64,000 nt of DNA. It comes from Kitasatospora phosalacinea. GTDB taxonomy: Bacteria > Actinomycetota > Actinomycetes > Streptomycetales > Streptomycetaceae. The translations under genes and the position numbers were made by a program. Positions 1-7,961 of this stretch are shown in pieces. Location: the NCBI RefSeq assembly GCF_000717185.1, contig NZ_JNYE01000047.1, positions 19,741 to 83,740 on the forward strand. The letters are read 5' to 3'. Numbering within the stretch: the first letter of the stretch is position 1; each line of letters begins with the position of its first letter. The notes under the pieces are model-generated. The model had not been told where the DNA came from. It saw only the letters and a program-made list of their open reading frames with translations, and did no database searches.

Positions 1-591
1 CGACGGGTCGCCCTCCAGCATCTGCTCGGCGACGAACTCGACGCCCGCCGGGCGGGCGGCCGCCACGGCGAGGAACTCCTCCGCCGAGTCCACCCGGCTG
101 GTGTGCAGGCTGCCCGCACCCGTCCGCGGCTTGATCACGGCGGGCACGCCGACGAGGTCGAGCGCCCGCGCCGGGTCGTCGCCGACCACCGCGCAGCGGG
201 TGGCCTGGACCCCGGCCTCGGCCAGGATCCTGCGCTGCACCAGCTTGTCGACCAGCGCCGGGATCAGCTCGGGGGAGTGGTAGGGCAGGCCGAGCGCCTG
301 CGCCAGCCGGGCCGTCCCGGCGAGCTGGTACTCGCTGTAGGTGACGATGCCGTCGACCGCGGCCTCCCGCAGCAGCCGGACCCGCTCCTGCTCGTCCCGC
401 CCGGTGACGTCGAGCACCTCGCCGAGGGCGAGCATGGACTGCCGGTGGGCGGCGGCGCCGGGCCGGTCGAAGTCCGCGACGAAGAGCACCTCGCAGAGCC
501 GGTGGGCGGCGGCCAGGACGTCGTTCGGGGTGGCGGAGCCGAGGTCGTAGACGACCGCGACCCGGGGCACCTTCCGTGCGTGGGCGGTCAC
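1..591 (-). CDS. ATP-grasp ligase, N-terminal part (cut by window edge)
   Basis: The GTG start at 591 overlaps the NRPS stop as GTGA. 197 codons are visible and the frame is still open at base 1. The N-terminal part has the alternating strand/helix pattern of a pre-ATP-grasp domain (KVPRVAVVYDLGS). It is followed by the nucleotide-binding strand VIKPRTGAGS (about residues 150-160) and a linker-like FVAEQMLEGD near residue 190, both typical of ATP-grasp enzymes. Family members join a carboxylate to an amine or thiol through an acyl-phosphate. In peptide pathways they make amide bonds without an NRPS condensation domain. As the last visible gene of a coupled operon with a one-module NRPS, it probably works on the same product. 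The metal-binding half of the domain lies outside the window, so the substrate cannot be judged. Confidence 0.85.
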   Translation of the reverse strand, partial: MTAHARKVPRVAVVYDLGSATPNDVLAAAHRLCEVLFVADFDRPGAAAHRQSMLALGEVLDVTGRDEQERVRLLREAAVDGIVTYSEYQLAGTARLAQALGLPYHSPELIPALVDKLVQRRILAEAGVQATRCAVVGDDPARALDLVGVPAVIKPRTGAGSLHTSRVDSAEEFLAVAAARPAGVEFVAEQMLEGDPS

Positions 592-3512
592 GGGCGCTCC
601 GCCCCCGCCCCGGCCGCCTGCCGCGCCGCGAGGTGCTCGGCGAGGCGCGCCGCCGTCGGCTGCAGGTACAGGTCGCGCAGCGGCACGGACTGCAGGCCCG
701 CCCGGCGCAGGGCGGCGGAGAGCCGCACCGCGAGCAGCGAGTTGCCGCCGAGGTCGAAGAAGTCGTCGTCGGGCCCGACCTCCGGCCCGAGGGTGGCCCG
801 CCAGGCCCGCAGGACCACGTCGGCGAGGCTCTCCTCGGCGGGGGCCTGCGCCTGGGCGGGAGCCGCGGCCTCGGCCGCGGGGGCGGCTGCGGGGGCGGCC
901 TCCGCCGCGGGGGGCTGGTCGGGCTTCGGCAGCCTGGCCGCGTCCACCTTGCCGTTGACGGTGAGCGGGATCTCGGACACCGCGGTGACGGTGCCCGGCA
1001 CCATGTGCTCGGGGAGGACCTCGCGCAGTCGGCGCCTGACCTCGGCCACCGAGCCGGAGGGCCGCAGCACCACGTAGGCGTCCAGGCGGACCCCGGCCGC
1101 GTCGCCGTCGCCCTGGTTCAGCACGACGGCGCCCGCCGAGACGGTGGGGTCGTCGAGCAGGACGGACCGGACCTCGCCGAGCTCGATGCGGAAGCCCCGC
1201 ACCTTGACCTGGTCGTCGATCCGGCCCAGGTGGTCCAGTTGCCCGCCGGGGCGGAGCCGGCCCAGGTCGCCGCTGCGGTAGGCGCGTTCGCCGGTCAGCG
1301 GGTCGTCGACGAAGCGCTCGGCGGTGAGCTCCGGGCGGTTCAGGTAGCGGTCGGCCACGCCCGCGCCGCCCACGTAGATCTCGCCGGGGACGCCCAGGGG
1401 CTGGACGCGGCCCCGGGCGTCGCGCACGGACAGCGACCAGCCGGGCAGCGCCGTCCCCACCGAGCGGGAGCCGGCGGCCACCTCGACGGGCGTGACCGTC
1501 GCGGTGGTGACGTGCACGGTGGTCTCGGTGATGCCGAACATGTTCACCAGCCGGCACCGGTCGTGCGGCTCGCGCCGGAACCACAGCTCCAGGGAGCGCA
1601 CGTCCAGCGGCTCGCCGCCGAAGACCACCAGCCGCAGGGCGAGCGGGCGCTCCTGGCCCAGGTGGACGTCGCGCAGCGACGCGAAGGCGGAGGGGGTCTG
1701 GCTCAGCACGGTGACCCGGCGCCGGACGAGCAGCGCGTGGAACTCCTCGGGCGAGCGCGAGACCCAGTACGGGACCACGACGAGGTGGCCGCCGGTGAGC
1801 AGGCAGCCCCAGATCTCCCAGACGGAGAAGTCGAAGGAGCTGGAGTGGAACAGCGTCCAGACGTCGTCCGGGCCCAGCCGCATGTCCTCGGCGGTGGCCG
1901 CCAGCAGCGCGCCGACGTTGCGGTGCGGGACGACCACGCCCTTGGGCCTGCCGGTGGAGCCGGAGGTGTAGATGACGTAGGCGGGCGCGTCGGGGTCGTC
2001 GGCGGGCTCGGGGGCCGCGGCCGCGGACCCGGCCAGCGCGTCCGGGTGCACCACGGTGACGCCGTCGAGGGCGGGGAACCCGTCGAGGGCGGTGACCACC
2101 AGGCGCAGCCCCGCGTCCTCGGTGGTGTACCGCAGCCGCTCGACGGGGTAGCGCGGGTCCATCGGGACGTAGGCGGCGCCGGTCTTGAGCACCGCCAGCA
2201 GGGTGGTGACCAGGTCGGCGTCGCGCTCCAGGCAGACGCCCACGAAGGTGCCCGGCCCGGCCCCGCGCTCCGCCAGGGCGGCGGACATCCGGGTCGCCGC
2301 CTCGTCGAGCTGCGCGTACGTCAGCTCGCGCGCGGCGTCGGACAGCGCGGTGGCGCCGGGCCGCTCGGCGGCGAGCCGGGCGAAGGCGGCGTGGACGGTG
2401 GTGGCGGGCCGGGCGGGGGCGGGCTGCGGCCGCCCGAGGGCCAGGAGGGCCGCGCGCTCCTCGTCCGCGAGCAGCTCGACGTCCGCGCCGACCGGGGCCC
2501 GGTCGCCGAAGGAGTCGGCGGGCTTGGCGCCGAGCAGGGCCGTCAGGCGGCCCACGTGCCGGGCCAGCTGCTCGGCGACCTCGGGGTGCAGCGCGGCCCC
2601 GTCGTAGTCGAGGCGGCCGACGAAGGCGCCGTCCGGCCGCGGACCCCAGGTGAAGGTCACCGGGAACGGCAGCTCCAGGAAGGGCCGGTACGCCTCGTCC
2701 TGCCCGGACAGCGCCACGACGCCCACGGCGGGCACGGGCCGGTCGGCGCCGACGGGCGCGGCGGCGGCGAGGGCGGCCTCGGCCTGCCGGACCAGGTCGG
2801 TGACGGGGGTGCCGTCGTCGACCGGCAGGTGCACCGCGGCGAACCGGTCGCGGTCCGCGCGGTCGACGGTGAGCAGGCCGACGGCCCGCTCCCGGTCGGC
2901 GTAGCGGGACAGCAGCAGGGCGGTGGCGGCGAGCAGGACGGGCGCGGGCTCCGAGGCGATCTCGACGGGGCCGATCCGCACCGTGCCGGTGGTGCCGGCG
3001 CGCCGGGCGTCGCCCAGGCCCCAGGCGGGCGGCGCGGCCTCCGCCGCGGTGTGCCGCGGCAGGTCGCCGGGGACGGCCAGCCGCTCCGCGCCGTCCGCGG
3101 CACCGGCCAGGACCCGGGCGACGAGGTCGAGCCCCGCGCTGTCCACGGCCCGGCGGTGGGCCACCAGGACCAGGTCGGCCGCGCCGTCGGCGTAGCGCAG
3201 CAGGACGGCGCGCAGGCGGCCGCCGTGGCCGGTCGCCCGGGCGGCCTCCCGGGCGCGCAGCGCCTCGGCGGCGGGGTCGGCGGCGGCCGCGGCCACGTCC
3301 TCGACCCACAGGCGGAGGTCCGCGGGGAGCGCGCCGGAGCGCTGGGCGGCGGTCAGCCGCTCGGCGATCCGCTCCGCGGCGAGCCCTTCGGGCATCCGGC
3401 GGACGAGGCCGTGGCAGGCGCGGGCGGGCCGCGCGTCGAAGGCCGTCCCCGTGAAGAGGTCGGCAGCGCTGCCGGGTCCGGCCGGCGGGGGCGGGCTGAT
3501 CCGGGGGGACAT
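588..3512 (-). CDS. Single-module NRPS: degenerate C domain - A (Thr-like) - PCP
   Basis: 974 aa from the ATG at 3512, which has AGGAG 6 nt upstream. An ATG at 3569 overlapping the SDR stop (ATGA) would add 19 residues. Residues about 12-330 resemble a shortened condensation domain whose HHxxxDG motif reads HRRAVDS (119-125), so the catalytic His and the Gly are lost. The A domain spans about 370-860: A3 YTSGSTGRPKG (515-525), A4 FDFSVWEIW, A5 NMFGITETT, A7 YRSGDL, A8 VKVRGFRIELGE and A10 NGK with K855. Aligning to GrsA gives the ten-residue code D-F-W-S-V-G-M-V-H-K, 8 of 10 identical to the L-threonine code DFWNIGMVHK. The PCP motif DLGGNSLL carries Ser925. An Ala/Pro-rich linker (865-892) joins A and PCP. 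There is no TE domain, so the product must be passed on or released by partners. Threonine is inferred. Confidence 0.93.
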   Translation of the reverse strand: MSPRISPPPPAGPGSAADLFTGTAFDARPARACHGLVRRMPEGLAAERIAERLTAAQRSGALPADLRLWVEDVAAAAADPAAEALRAREAARATGHGGRLRAVLLRYADGAADLVLVAHRRAVDSAGLDLVARVLAGAADGAERLAVPGDLPRHTAAEAAPPAWGLGDARRAGTTGTVRIGPVEIASEPAPVLLAATALLLSRYADRERAVGLLTVDRADRDRFAAVHLPVDDGTPVTDLVRQAEAALAAAAPVGADRPVPAVGVVALSGQDEAYRPFLELPFPVTFTWGPRPDGAFVGRLDYDGAALHPEVAEQLARHVGRLTALLGAKPADSFGDRAPVGADVELLADEERAALLALGRPQPAPARPATTVHAAFARLAAERPGATALSDAARELTYAQLDEAATRMSAALAERGAGPGTFVGVCLERDADLVTTLLAVLKTGAAYVPMDPRYPVERLRYTTEDAGLRLVVTALDGFPALDGVTVVHPDALAGSAAAAPEPADDPDAPAYVIYTSGSTGRPKGVVVPHRNVGALLAATAEDMRLGPDDVWTLFHSSSFDFSVWEIWGCLLTGGHLVVVPYWVSRSPEEFHALLVRRRVTVLSQTPSAFASLRDVHLGQERPLALRLVVFGGEPLDVRSLELWFRREPHDRCRLVNMFGITETTVHVTTATVTPVEVAAGSRSVGTALPGWSLSVRDARGRVQPLGVPGEIYVGGAGVADRYLNRPELTAERFVDDPLTGERAYRSGDLGRLRPGGQLDHLGRIDDQVKVRGFRIELGEVRSVLLDDPTVSAGAVVLNQGDGDAAGVRLDAYVVLRPSGSVAEVRRRLREVLPEHMVPGTVTAVSEIPLTVNGKVDAARLPKPDQPPAAEAAPAAAPAAEAAAPAQAQAPAEESLADVVLRAWRATLGPEVGPDDDFFDLGGNSLLAVRLSAALRRAGLQSVPLRDLYLQPTAARLAEHLAARQAAGAGAERP

Positions 3513-3565
3513 GCTGGTCTCCTGGCTGGTGCGGGCGGTGGGCGCGGTCGGGCGGTCGGGTGCGC

Positions 3566-4390
3566 TCATCGCGTGCTGAACCCGCCGTCGACGGTGACGA
3601 CGCTCCCGGTCACCTGGCGGGCGTCGTCGCTGGCGAGCCACAGCGCGGCCGACGAGACGTCCTCGGGGTTGACCAGCGCGTTCATCGGCTGGGACTCCAG
3701 GAAGGCGGTCTCCTGGTCCTCCGGCGCGACGCCGAGCGAGCGGGCGACCTCCGAGAGCATCCGGCCCTCGAGGGTCGGCTCCTCGCGGACCTGCCCGGGG
3801 CACAGGGCGTTGACCCGGATCTGCAGGGCCGCGTAGTCGAGCGCCGCCGCCCTGGTCAGCCCGATCAGGCCGTGCTTCGCGGCGACGTAGCCGGCGAAGT
3901 AGCGGTAGCCCACCAGGCCCGCCGTGGAGGAGATGTTCACGATGCTGCCGGAGCGCTGCTTCGCCATGGACGGCACCACGGCCTTGATCGTCCGCCAGGC
4001 GCCCGAGAGGTCGACGTCCAGCATGACGCCCCACTCGTCCTCGGTGATCTCGTGGACGGCCTTGCCCGAAGGGGCCGCGATCCCGGCGTTGTTGACCAGG
4101 ACGTCGATCCGGCCGAACCGGTCGAGGGCGTCGGCCACGACGTCGTCGACCTCCTTCTGCTGCCGCACGTCGGCGCGGGCGGTCAGCACGGAGGCGCCGC
4201 GCTCGCGGCACAGCCGGGCGGTGGCCTCCAACTGGTCGGGCGTGCCGAGCGGGTAGGGCACGTCGGCGATGTCCGCGGCCACGTCTAGCAGCACGAGGTC
4301 GGCGCCCTCCTCGGCGAACCGCAGGGCGCAGGCGCGGCCGAGGCCGCGGGCCGCTCCGGTGACGAGGGCGGTCTTCTGGGAAAGTCGCAC
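3566..4390 (-). CDS. SDR-family oxidoreductase, mycofactocin-type subfamily
   Basis: 274 aa from a GTG start, beginning one base after the stop of the thioesterase gene. It is a classical short-chain dehydrogenase: TGAARGLG cofactor loop (11-18), NNAG (100-103), catalytic Ser in NISST (about 154), YVAAK with Tyr168 and Lys172, and a C-terminal VTVDGG. The long insertion after strand 2 (VAADIADVPYPLGTPDQL, about 37-54) matches the subfamily usually annotated as mycofactocin-dependent SDRs, which hold NAD(H) tightly. No mycofactocin biosynthesis gene is in the window, so the cofactor recycling is open. In this operon it could oxidise the beta-hydroxyl of a PCP-bound threonine or act on the free product; that role is inference only. 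Confidence 0.92.
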   Translation of the reverse strand: MRLSQKTALVTGAARGLGRACALRFAEEGADLVLLDVAADIADVPYPLGTPDQLEATARLCRERGASVLTARADVRQQKEVDDVVADALDRFGRIDVLVNNAGIAAPSGKAVHEITEDEWGVMLDVDLSGAWRTIKAVVPSMAKQRSGSIVNISSTAGLVGYRYFAGYVAAKHGLIGLTRAAALDYAALQIRVNALCPGQVREEPTLEGRMLSEVARSLGVAPEDQETAFLESQPMNALVNPEDVSSAALWLASDDARQVTGSVVTVDGGFSTR

Positions 4391-4391
4391 G

Positions 4392-5108
4392 TCAGCTCTC
4401 CGTACGCGCGGACCGGAGCCGCGAGGCGATCAGTTCGAGCAGGGACTTGCCGTCCGCGTCGAGGTACATGTGGTCGCCGGGCACGTCCACGGCGGTGAAG
4501 GCCCCGGTGGTCGCGTCGCGCCAGTGGTCGGCCGCCTCGGCCGAGACCAGGTGGTCGTCGACACCGCGGATCGAGGTGACGGGCGCGGCGAGCTTGCGGT
4601 CGGAGGTGGGCACGTAGGCCTCGTGCATCTCCACGTCGGCGCGGAGGGTGGGCAGCAGCAGCTCCCGCATCTCCGGAATCTCGAAGGCCGGGTGGGTGTA
4701 GCCGGCGAACTCCTGGACGCGGGCCAGGAACGCGTCGTCGTCCAGCCCGGTCGCGCGCTCCGTCCGGCCGTTCCACGGGCCCTGCGATCCGCTCACGAAC
4801 AGGTGGACCAGCTCGGCGGTGCCGTGATCGGCTATCCGGTGGGCCAGTTCGTATGCGAGGATCCCGCCGAGGCTGTGGCCGAAGACGGCCACCGGGCCCC
4901 CGTCGGCCGCTTCGAGGGCGGCGGCGAGCAGGCCGTCGGCCGCGTCCTGGACGTTGGTGTACGGGTCCTGGTCGACCAGGCGCTCGCGGCCGGGCAGTTG
5001 CAGGGGCCGTACGTCGACGCCCTCGACGCCGAAGGAACGCCAGGGCATGTAGAAGCTGGCGCCCGCTCCGGCGAAGGGCAGGCACAGCAGAGGCGTGGCA
5101 GGAAGCAT
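4392..5108 (-). CDS. Type II thioesterase
   Basis: 238 aa, start ATG 5108 with GGAG about 11 nt upstream. A GTG at 5162 in the same frame has no visible ribosome site. It is an alpha/beta hydrolase of the external thioesterase family: CLPFAGAGAS near the N-terminus, nucleophile elbow GHSLGG (Ser79), a late acid region GVDDHLV and the catalytic His in PGDHMYL. Such enzymes clear mis-acylated or stalled phosphopantetheine arms of NRPS and PKS carriers. It is the first gene of the visible minus-strand operon (TEII-SDR-NRPS-ATP-grasp), and its presence supports the NRPS being functional. As the NRPS lacks a TE domain, a product-release role is also possible. Confidence 0.93.
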   Translation of the reverse strand: MLPATPLLCLPFAGAGASFYMPWRSFGVEGVDVRPLQLPGRERLVDQDPYTNVQDAADGLLAAALEAADGGPVAVFGHSLGGILAYELAHRIADHGTAELVHLFVSGSQGPWNGRTERATGLDDDAFLARVQEFAGYTHPAFEIPEMRELLLPTLRADVEMHEAYVPTSDRKLAAPVTSIRGVDDHLVSAEAADHWRDATTGAFTAVDVPGDHMYLDADGKSLLELIASRLRSARTES

Positions 5109-5543
5109 CGGGCTCTCGGCTCCGTGGAGGAAGTTCGAAGATTGACGGGATCGGTCCGGCACGAGGATCGCGCGGGCTGCCGACGGAGCGGCCGAGACCG
5201 GTCAATGTCCCCATTGGACGAAATTCGGCCCGAACCACACGGGCCGGAAATCGGCAGAGTTCCGATTCCGCCTCGCACAACAAAGAAGACAGCAATGCCG
5301 TCAGCCAGCCCCCGCGCCGCTCGACAAACGGATCATGCAACAGGTCGCAGCGGCTGTCGAGAGGCGATTTCGGCGAATCGGGCGAATCAAAGGCGCGGCG
5401 ACCCCTAGCGCACATCGGAAGCGAGGGAAAGCCGCGGTCCGGCCGAATCGGCGGGACGGGAGGAATGCGGCGGGCCGACCCACCGCCCGAAGTGTCCGGA
5501 AACAGGACACAGCGGTGCATTCTCCGGACTGCCGGTCGTCGGA

Positions 5544-5563
5544 GGTGGCCGGAAGCGGCCACC
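5544..5563. repeat. Inverted repeat, 7-bp arms
   Basis: GGTGGCC, then a 6-nt loop GGAAGC, then GGCCACC. It lies 40 bp from the larger palindrome in the same divergent promoter region. It could be an operator or a hairpin in a leader transcript; arms this short and GC-rich also occur by chance. Confidence 0.4.
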
Positions 5564-5603
5564 GGGACCGCCGGGAACACCAGTCCGATTCCGGCTGGCG
5601 GGC

Positions 5604-5639
5604 GGGTTCGGGTGTCCCGCCGGCGGGACACCCGAACCC
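5604..5639. promoter_or_regulatory. Perfect 36-bp palindrome, candidate operator
   Basis: Each 18-base half reads GGGTTCGGGTGTCCCGCC toward the centre, and the second half is its exact reverse complement. There is no gene end nearby: the closest stops belong to genes that point away. A terminator is therefore less likely than a regulator-binding site controlling the NRPS operon, the LmbU-type gene or both. It is 496 bp from the thioesterase start and 547 bp from the regulator start. If transcribed it would form a very stable hairpin. Confidence 0.6.
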
Positions 5640-6185
5640 TTGCCGAGGAAATCAAGCTTCCGCTCTGCTTCGGGTGGCATTCACCCCCGACGTGGCCGCC
5701 TCCTGCCGAGTCGAGCGGAATCCGGTCGTCCGATCTGGACCGTGGCCCGAATCCCGTGCCAGACTTCTCCTTGACCAGCGCAATTGCTCGCCGTCCGGGA
5801 AGCGGTAGATCGATGGGGGAATCAGATATCCGCCGGTTGTGCAGCCGGATTCGTGCGGCCCTCGGCCGCCGCACGAGGAGTTGACGGCACTCTCACGCCG
5901 ACTCGCCCTGCAGAGCACGTTCCGCCGACTGCTCCCGGGCCAGTGGCCGGGTACGGCGATCGGACCGGTGGCACTCGACGGCCCCCGAGGATACTGCATG
6001 CCCTCCGGCGGATCGCCCACGACCCACCCGTCGGTGGCGCGACCGCTCCCCGCTCCCCGGACCGCGGCGCCGAACCGCGCACGACGCTGCGTCACGGGGC
6101 GGCCCGTCGGCAACACCGACGGCCCGCCTCCCGCCCGCACCGGCCTTCCGTCCGTCGACCGACCTTGACCAGAGAAGCGATCAGC

Positions 6186-6860
6186 ATGGAGACGTCCGTC
6201 AGCACGACTGCCCTGCGCACCGCGCCCAGATCCTCTCCGGGCACAGCGGCCCTCACCCGCCGCACCACCCTGTCCCTGCCACCGGACTACCCCCTGACCG
6301 AGTGGAAGCGCCTGGGGAAGCACCTGTACCTGATAACGGATTCTTCGAGCTGGTGGCTCGGCGACTGGCTCGTCTTCGGCCAGGACGCCTACCCCGGACG
6401 CTACCGGCAGGCCATGGAAGAGACCCGCCTGGACTACAAGACCTTACGGAACTACGCGTGGATCGCGCGGCGCTTCCCCGTCGCCGAACGGCACCCCGAG
6501 GTCAGCTTCCAGCACCACGCCGAAGTCGCCTCGCTGGAGCCCGAGAAGCGCGCCATGTGGCTGGACCGCGCCGCCCAGGAGGGCTGGTCCCGCAACACCC
6601 TGCGGCAGCACCTGCGGCAGGCCGCGCTCGCCGGGCCGTCCGAGGACGTCCGGGGCAAGCAGGTCAGGCTCCACGTGTCCACGACCGCGGAACGCGAGAG
6701 CCTCTGGGCGGACGCGGCCCAGCGCGACGGCCGGGAACTGGCCGACTGGATCGTCATCAGCCTCGACCGGGCCGCCAAGCTGGCGGGCGGCCAGCGCGAA
6801 CGGCCGCGCGGCGGGGCCCAGGGACACGACGAACAAGGCTGCACGGGCCCGTCGGCATGA
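6186..6860 (+). CDS. LmbU-family transcriptional regulator with a TTA codon
   Basis: 224 aa, ATG 6186. The core, about residues 38-145, carries the signature of the LmbU family of antibiotic-cluster regulators: SSSWWLGDWLVFGQ (53-66), LDYKTLRNYAWIARRFP (82-98), SFQHHAEVA (107-115) and WSRNTLRQHLR (134-144). LmbU activates lincomycin genes, and relatives sit in novobiocin and hormaomycin clusters. Codon 87 (bases 6444-6446) is TTA, read only by the developmentally controlled bldA tRNA in Streptomyces, so its protein should appear late. It is divergent from the NRPS operon and is the obvious candidate for its pathway-specific regulator. The last 70 residues are Arg/Gly-rich and less typical. 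Confidence 0.9.
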   Translation: METSVSTTALRTAPRSSPGTAALTRRTTLSLPPDYPLTEWKRLGKHLYLITDSSSWWLGDWLVFGQDAYPGRYRQAMEETRLDYKTLRNYAWIARRFPVAERHPEVSFQHHAEVASLEPEKRAMWLDRAAQEGWSRNTLRQHLRQAALAGPSEDVRGKQVRLHVSTTAERESLWADAAQRDGRELADWIVISLDRAAKLAGGQRERPRGGAQGHDEQGCTGPSA

Positions 6861-6934
6861 GCCCGGCCCGGGCCCGGACCGGCCCCCGCGCACGAGCGAA
6901 CGAGCAGGGCGTCGGAGGAGAAGCAGCCGGTGAG

Positions 6935-6959
6935 GGGCGGGGGCGTCACGCCCCCGCCC
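6935..6959. terminator. Hairpin between convergent genes
   Basis: Arms GGGCGGGGGCG and CGCCCCCGCCC (11 bp) around a 3-nt loop, with no U-tract. It lies between the stops of the LmbU-type gene (rightward) and the ABC ATPase gene (leftward), where it could end both transcripts. Confidence 0.7.
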
Positions 6960-6975
6960 GTTCGCGTTGCCTGTT

Positions 6976-7929
6976 TCAGCGGGGCGGGCCGTCGGGGCGC
7001 AGGGCGATGTGGTCGGTGGCGAGGTCCGCGGTGATGCGGTGCTGCATGCCGAGGGCGGTGAGGAAGGCGGCGGGGAGTTGGACGCGGCCGGTGCGGTCGA
7101 GCATGACGTACTCGCGCTGGTGGACGGTCCGGGTGCCGTGTTCGTCGGTTTCGGTGTGGCGGAGGACCTCGGTGCTGGTGCGGCCGTCGCGGACGGCGAC
7201 GGTGCGGCGGACCTCCGCCGCGACCATGGGGTCGTGGGTGACGATGACGACGGTGGTGCCGAGTTCGCGGTTGACGGTGCGGAGGGCGTCGAAGATGCCG
7301 GTGGCGGTCTCGGTGTCGAGTTCGCCGGTGGGTTCGTCGGCGAGCAGGAGGGTGGGGTCGTTGGCGAGGGCGACGGCGATGGCGGCGCGTTGCTGTTGGC
7401 CGCCGGAGAGTTGGGCGGGGCGGCGGTGGGCGAGGTCGGCGATGCCGAGGGCTTCGAGCAGCTCGGTGACGCGGTGGCGTCGGCGTCCGGCGGCGCGGTG
7501 GCCGGAGCGCAGTTGCATGGGCAGGGCGGTGTTCTGGGCGGTGGTGAGGAAGGGCAGGAGGTTGCGGGCGGTCTGCTGCCAGACGAAGCCGACGGTTTCG
7601 CGGCGGTAGCGCAGGCGTTGTTTGGCGGTCATGGTGAGGAGGTTGTGGCCGTCGACGGTGGCGTTGCCCGCGGTGGGGGTGTCCAGGCCGGCGAGGATGT
7701 TGAGGAGGGTGGACTTGCCGCTGCCGGAGGCGCCGACGAGGGCGACCAGGTCGCCGCGGTCCACGGTGAGGTCGAGGCCTTGCAGGGCCTGGACCTCGAT
7801 GCCGTCGGTGGTGAAGATCCGGACCAGCCGTTCGCAGGCGATCGCCAGGTCGGCCCGGGCGGGCGGGGGCGCGGCCGCGGCCAGCGCCCTGGCCCGCAGC
7901 TCGTCCAGGCTCGGGGGAGGAGTGCTCAT
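6976..7929 (-). CDS. ABC transporter ATPase with C-terminal AbrB-like domain
   Basis: 317 aa from ATG 7929, which has GGAAGGG 8 nt upstream. An ATG at 7965 overlapping the permease stop (ATGA) would add 12 residues. It is a MacB/LolD-type ATPase: Walker A GASGSGKST (67-75), Q-loop VWQQ, signature LSGGQQQR, Walker B LLLADEP with a following D-loop, and switch His in VTHD. The usual 220-residue module is preceded by about 30 residues. It is followed by a tail whose end (VMLDRTGRVQLPAAF, then a short ALRP strand) looks like an AbrB/SpoVT swapped-hairpin fold. It is coupled to two FtsX-type permeases, so it should power an exporter or a lipid/protein-extracting complex. The tail could serve dimerisation or regulation; this is inferred from pattern only. 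Confidence 0.92.
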   Translation of the reverse strand: MSTPPPSLDELRARALAAAAPPPARADLAIACERLVRIFTTDGIEVQALQGLDLTVDRGDLVALVGASGSGKSTLLNILAGLDTPTAGNATVDGHNLLTMTAKQRLRYRRETVGFVWQQTARNLLPFLTTAQNTALPMQLRSGHRAAGRRRHRVTELLEALGIADLAHRRPAQLSGGQQQRAAIAVALANDPTLLLADEPTGELDTETATGIFDALRTVNRELGTTVVIVTHDPMVAAEVRRTVAVRDGRTSTEVLRHTETDEHGTRTVHQREYVMLDRTGRVQLPAAFLTALGMQHRITADLATDHIALRPDGPPR

Positions 7930-7961
7930 CGGGTCGTCCCTTCCGGTGGACGCAGTGGTGG

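Larger units (their letters stand above)
5109..6185. other. Long divergent intergenic region (1077 bp)
   Basis: Separates the thioesterase operon (leftward) from the LmbU-type gene (rightward). Open frames here have no ribosome sites or recognisable protein features, and I accept none of them. Local base composition is less GC-rich around 5220-5420 and 5640-5830 than in the flanking genes. It holds two clear inverted repeats (5544-5563 and 5604-5639) and presumably both promoters, although I could not pick convincing -35/-10 pairs. Confidence 0.6.

Noticed and set aside
576..3836. Very long plus-strand frame opposite the NRPS and SDR genes
   Set aside because: Gly/Arg/Val-rich shadow frame caused by high third-position GC; no domains, and it spans two real minus-strand genes.
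3513..4211. Upstream extension of the NRPS frame through the SDR gene
   Set aside because: Arg/Gly-rich, and it would overlap almost the entire SDR gene; starts at 3512 or 3569 fit the ribosome site or overlap.
5604..5639. 36-bp palindrome as a simple terminator
   Set aside because: Both flanking genes start, not stop, toward this region, so no transcript needs ending there unless an unseen small gene exists.
5784..6185. N-terminal extension of the LmbU-type gene
   Set aside because: Low-complexity Arg/Pro text unlike the family; ATG 6186 matches the expected start.
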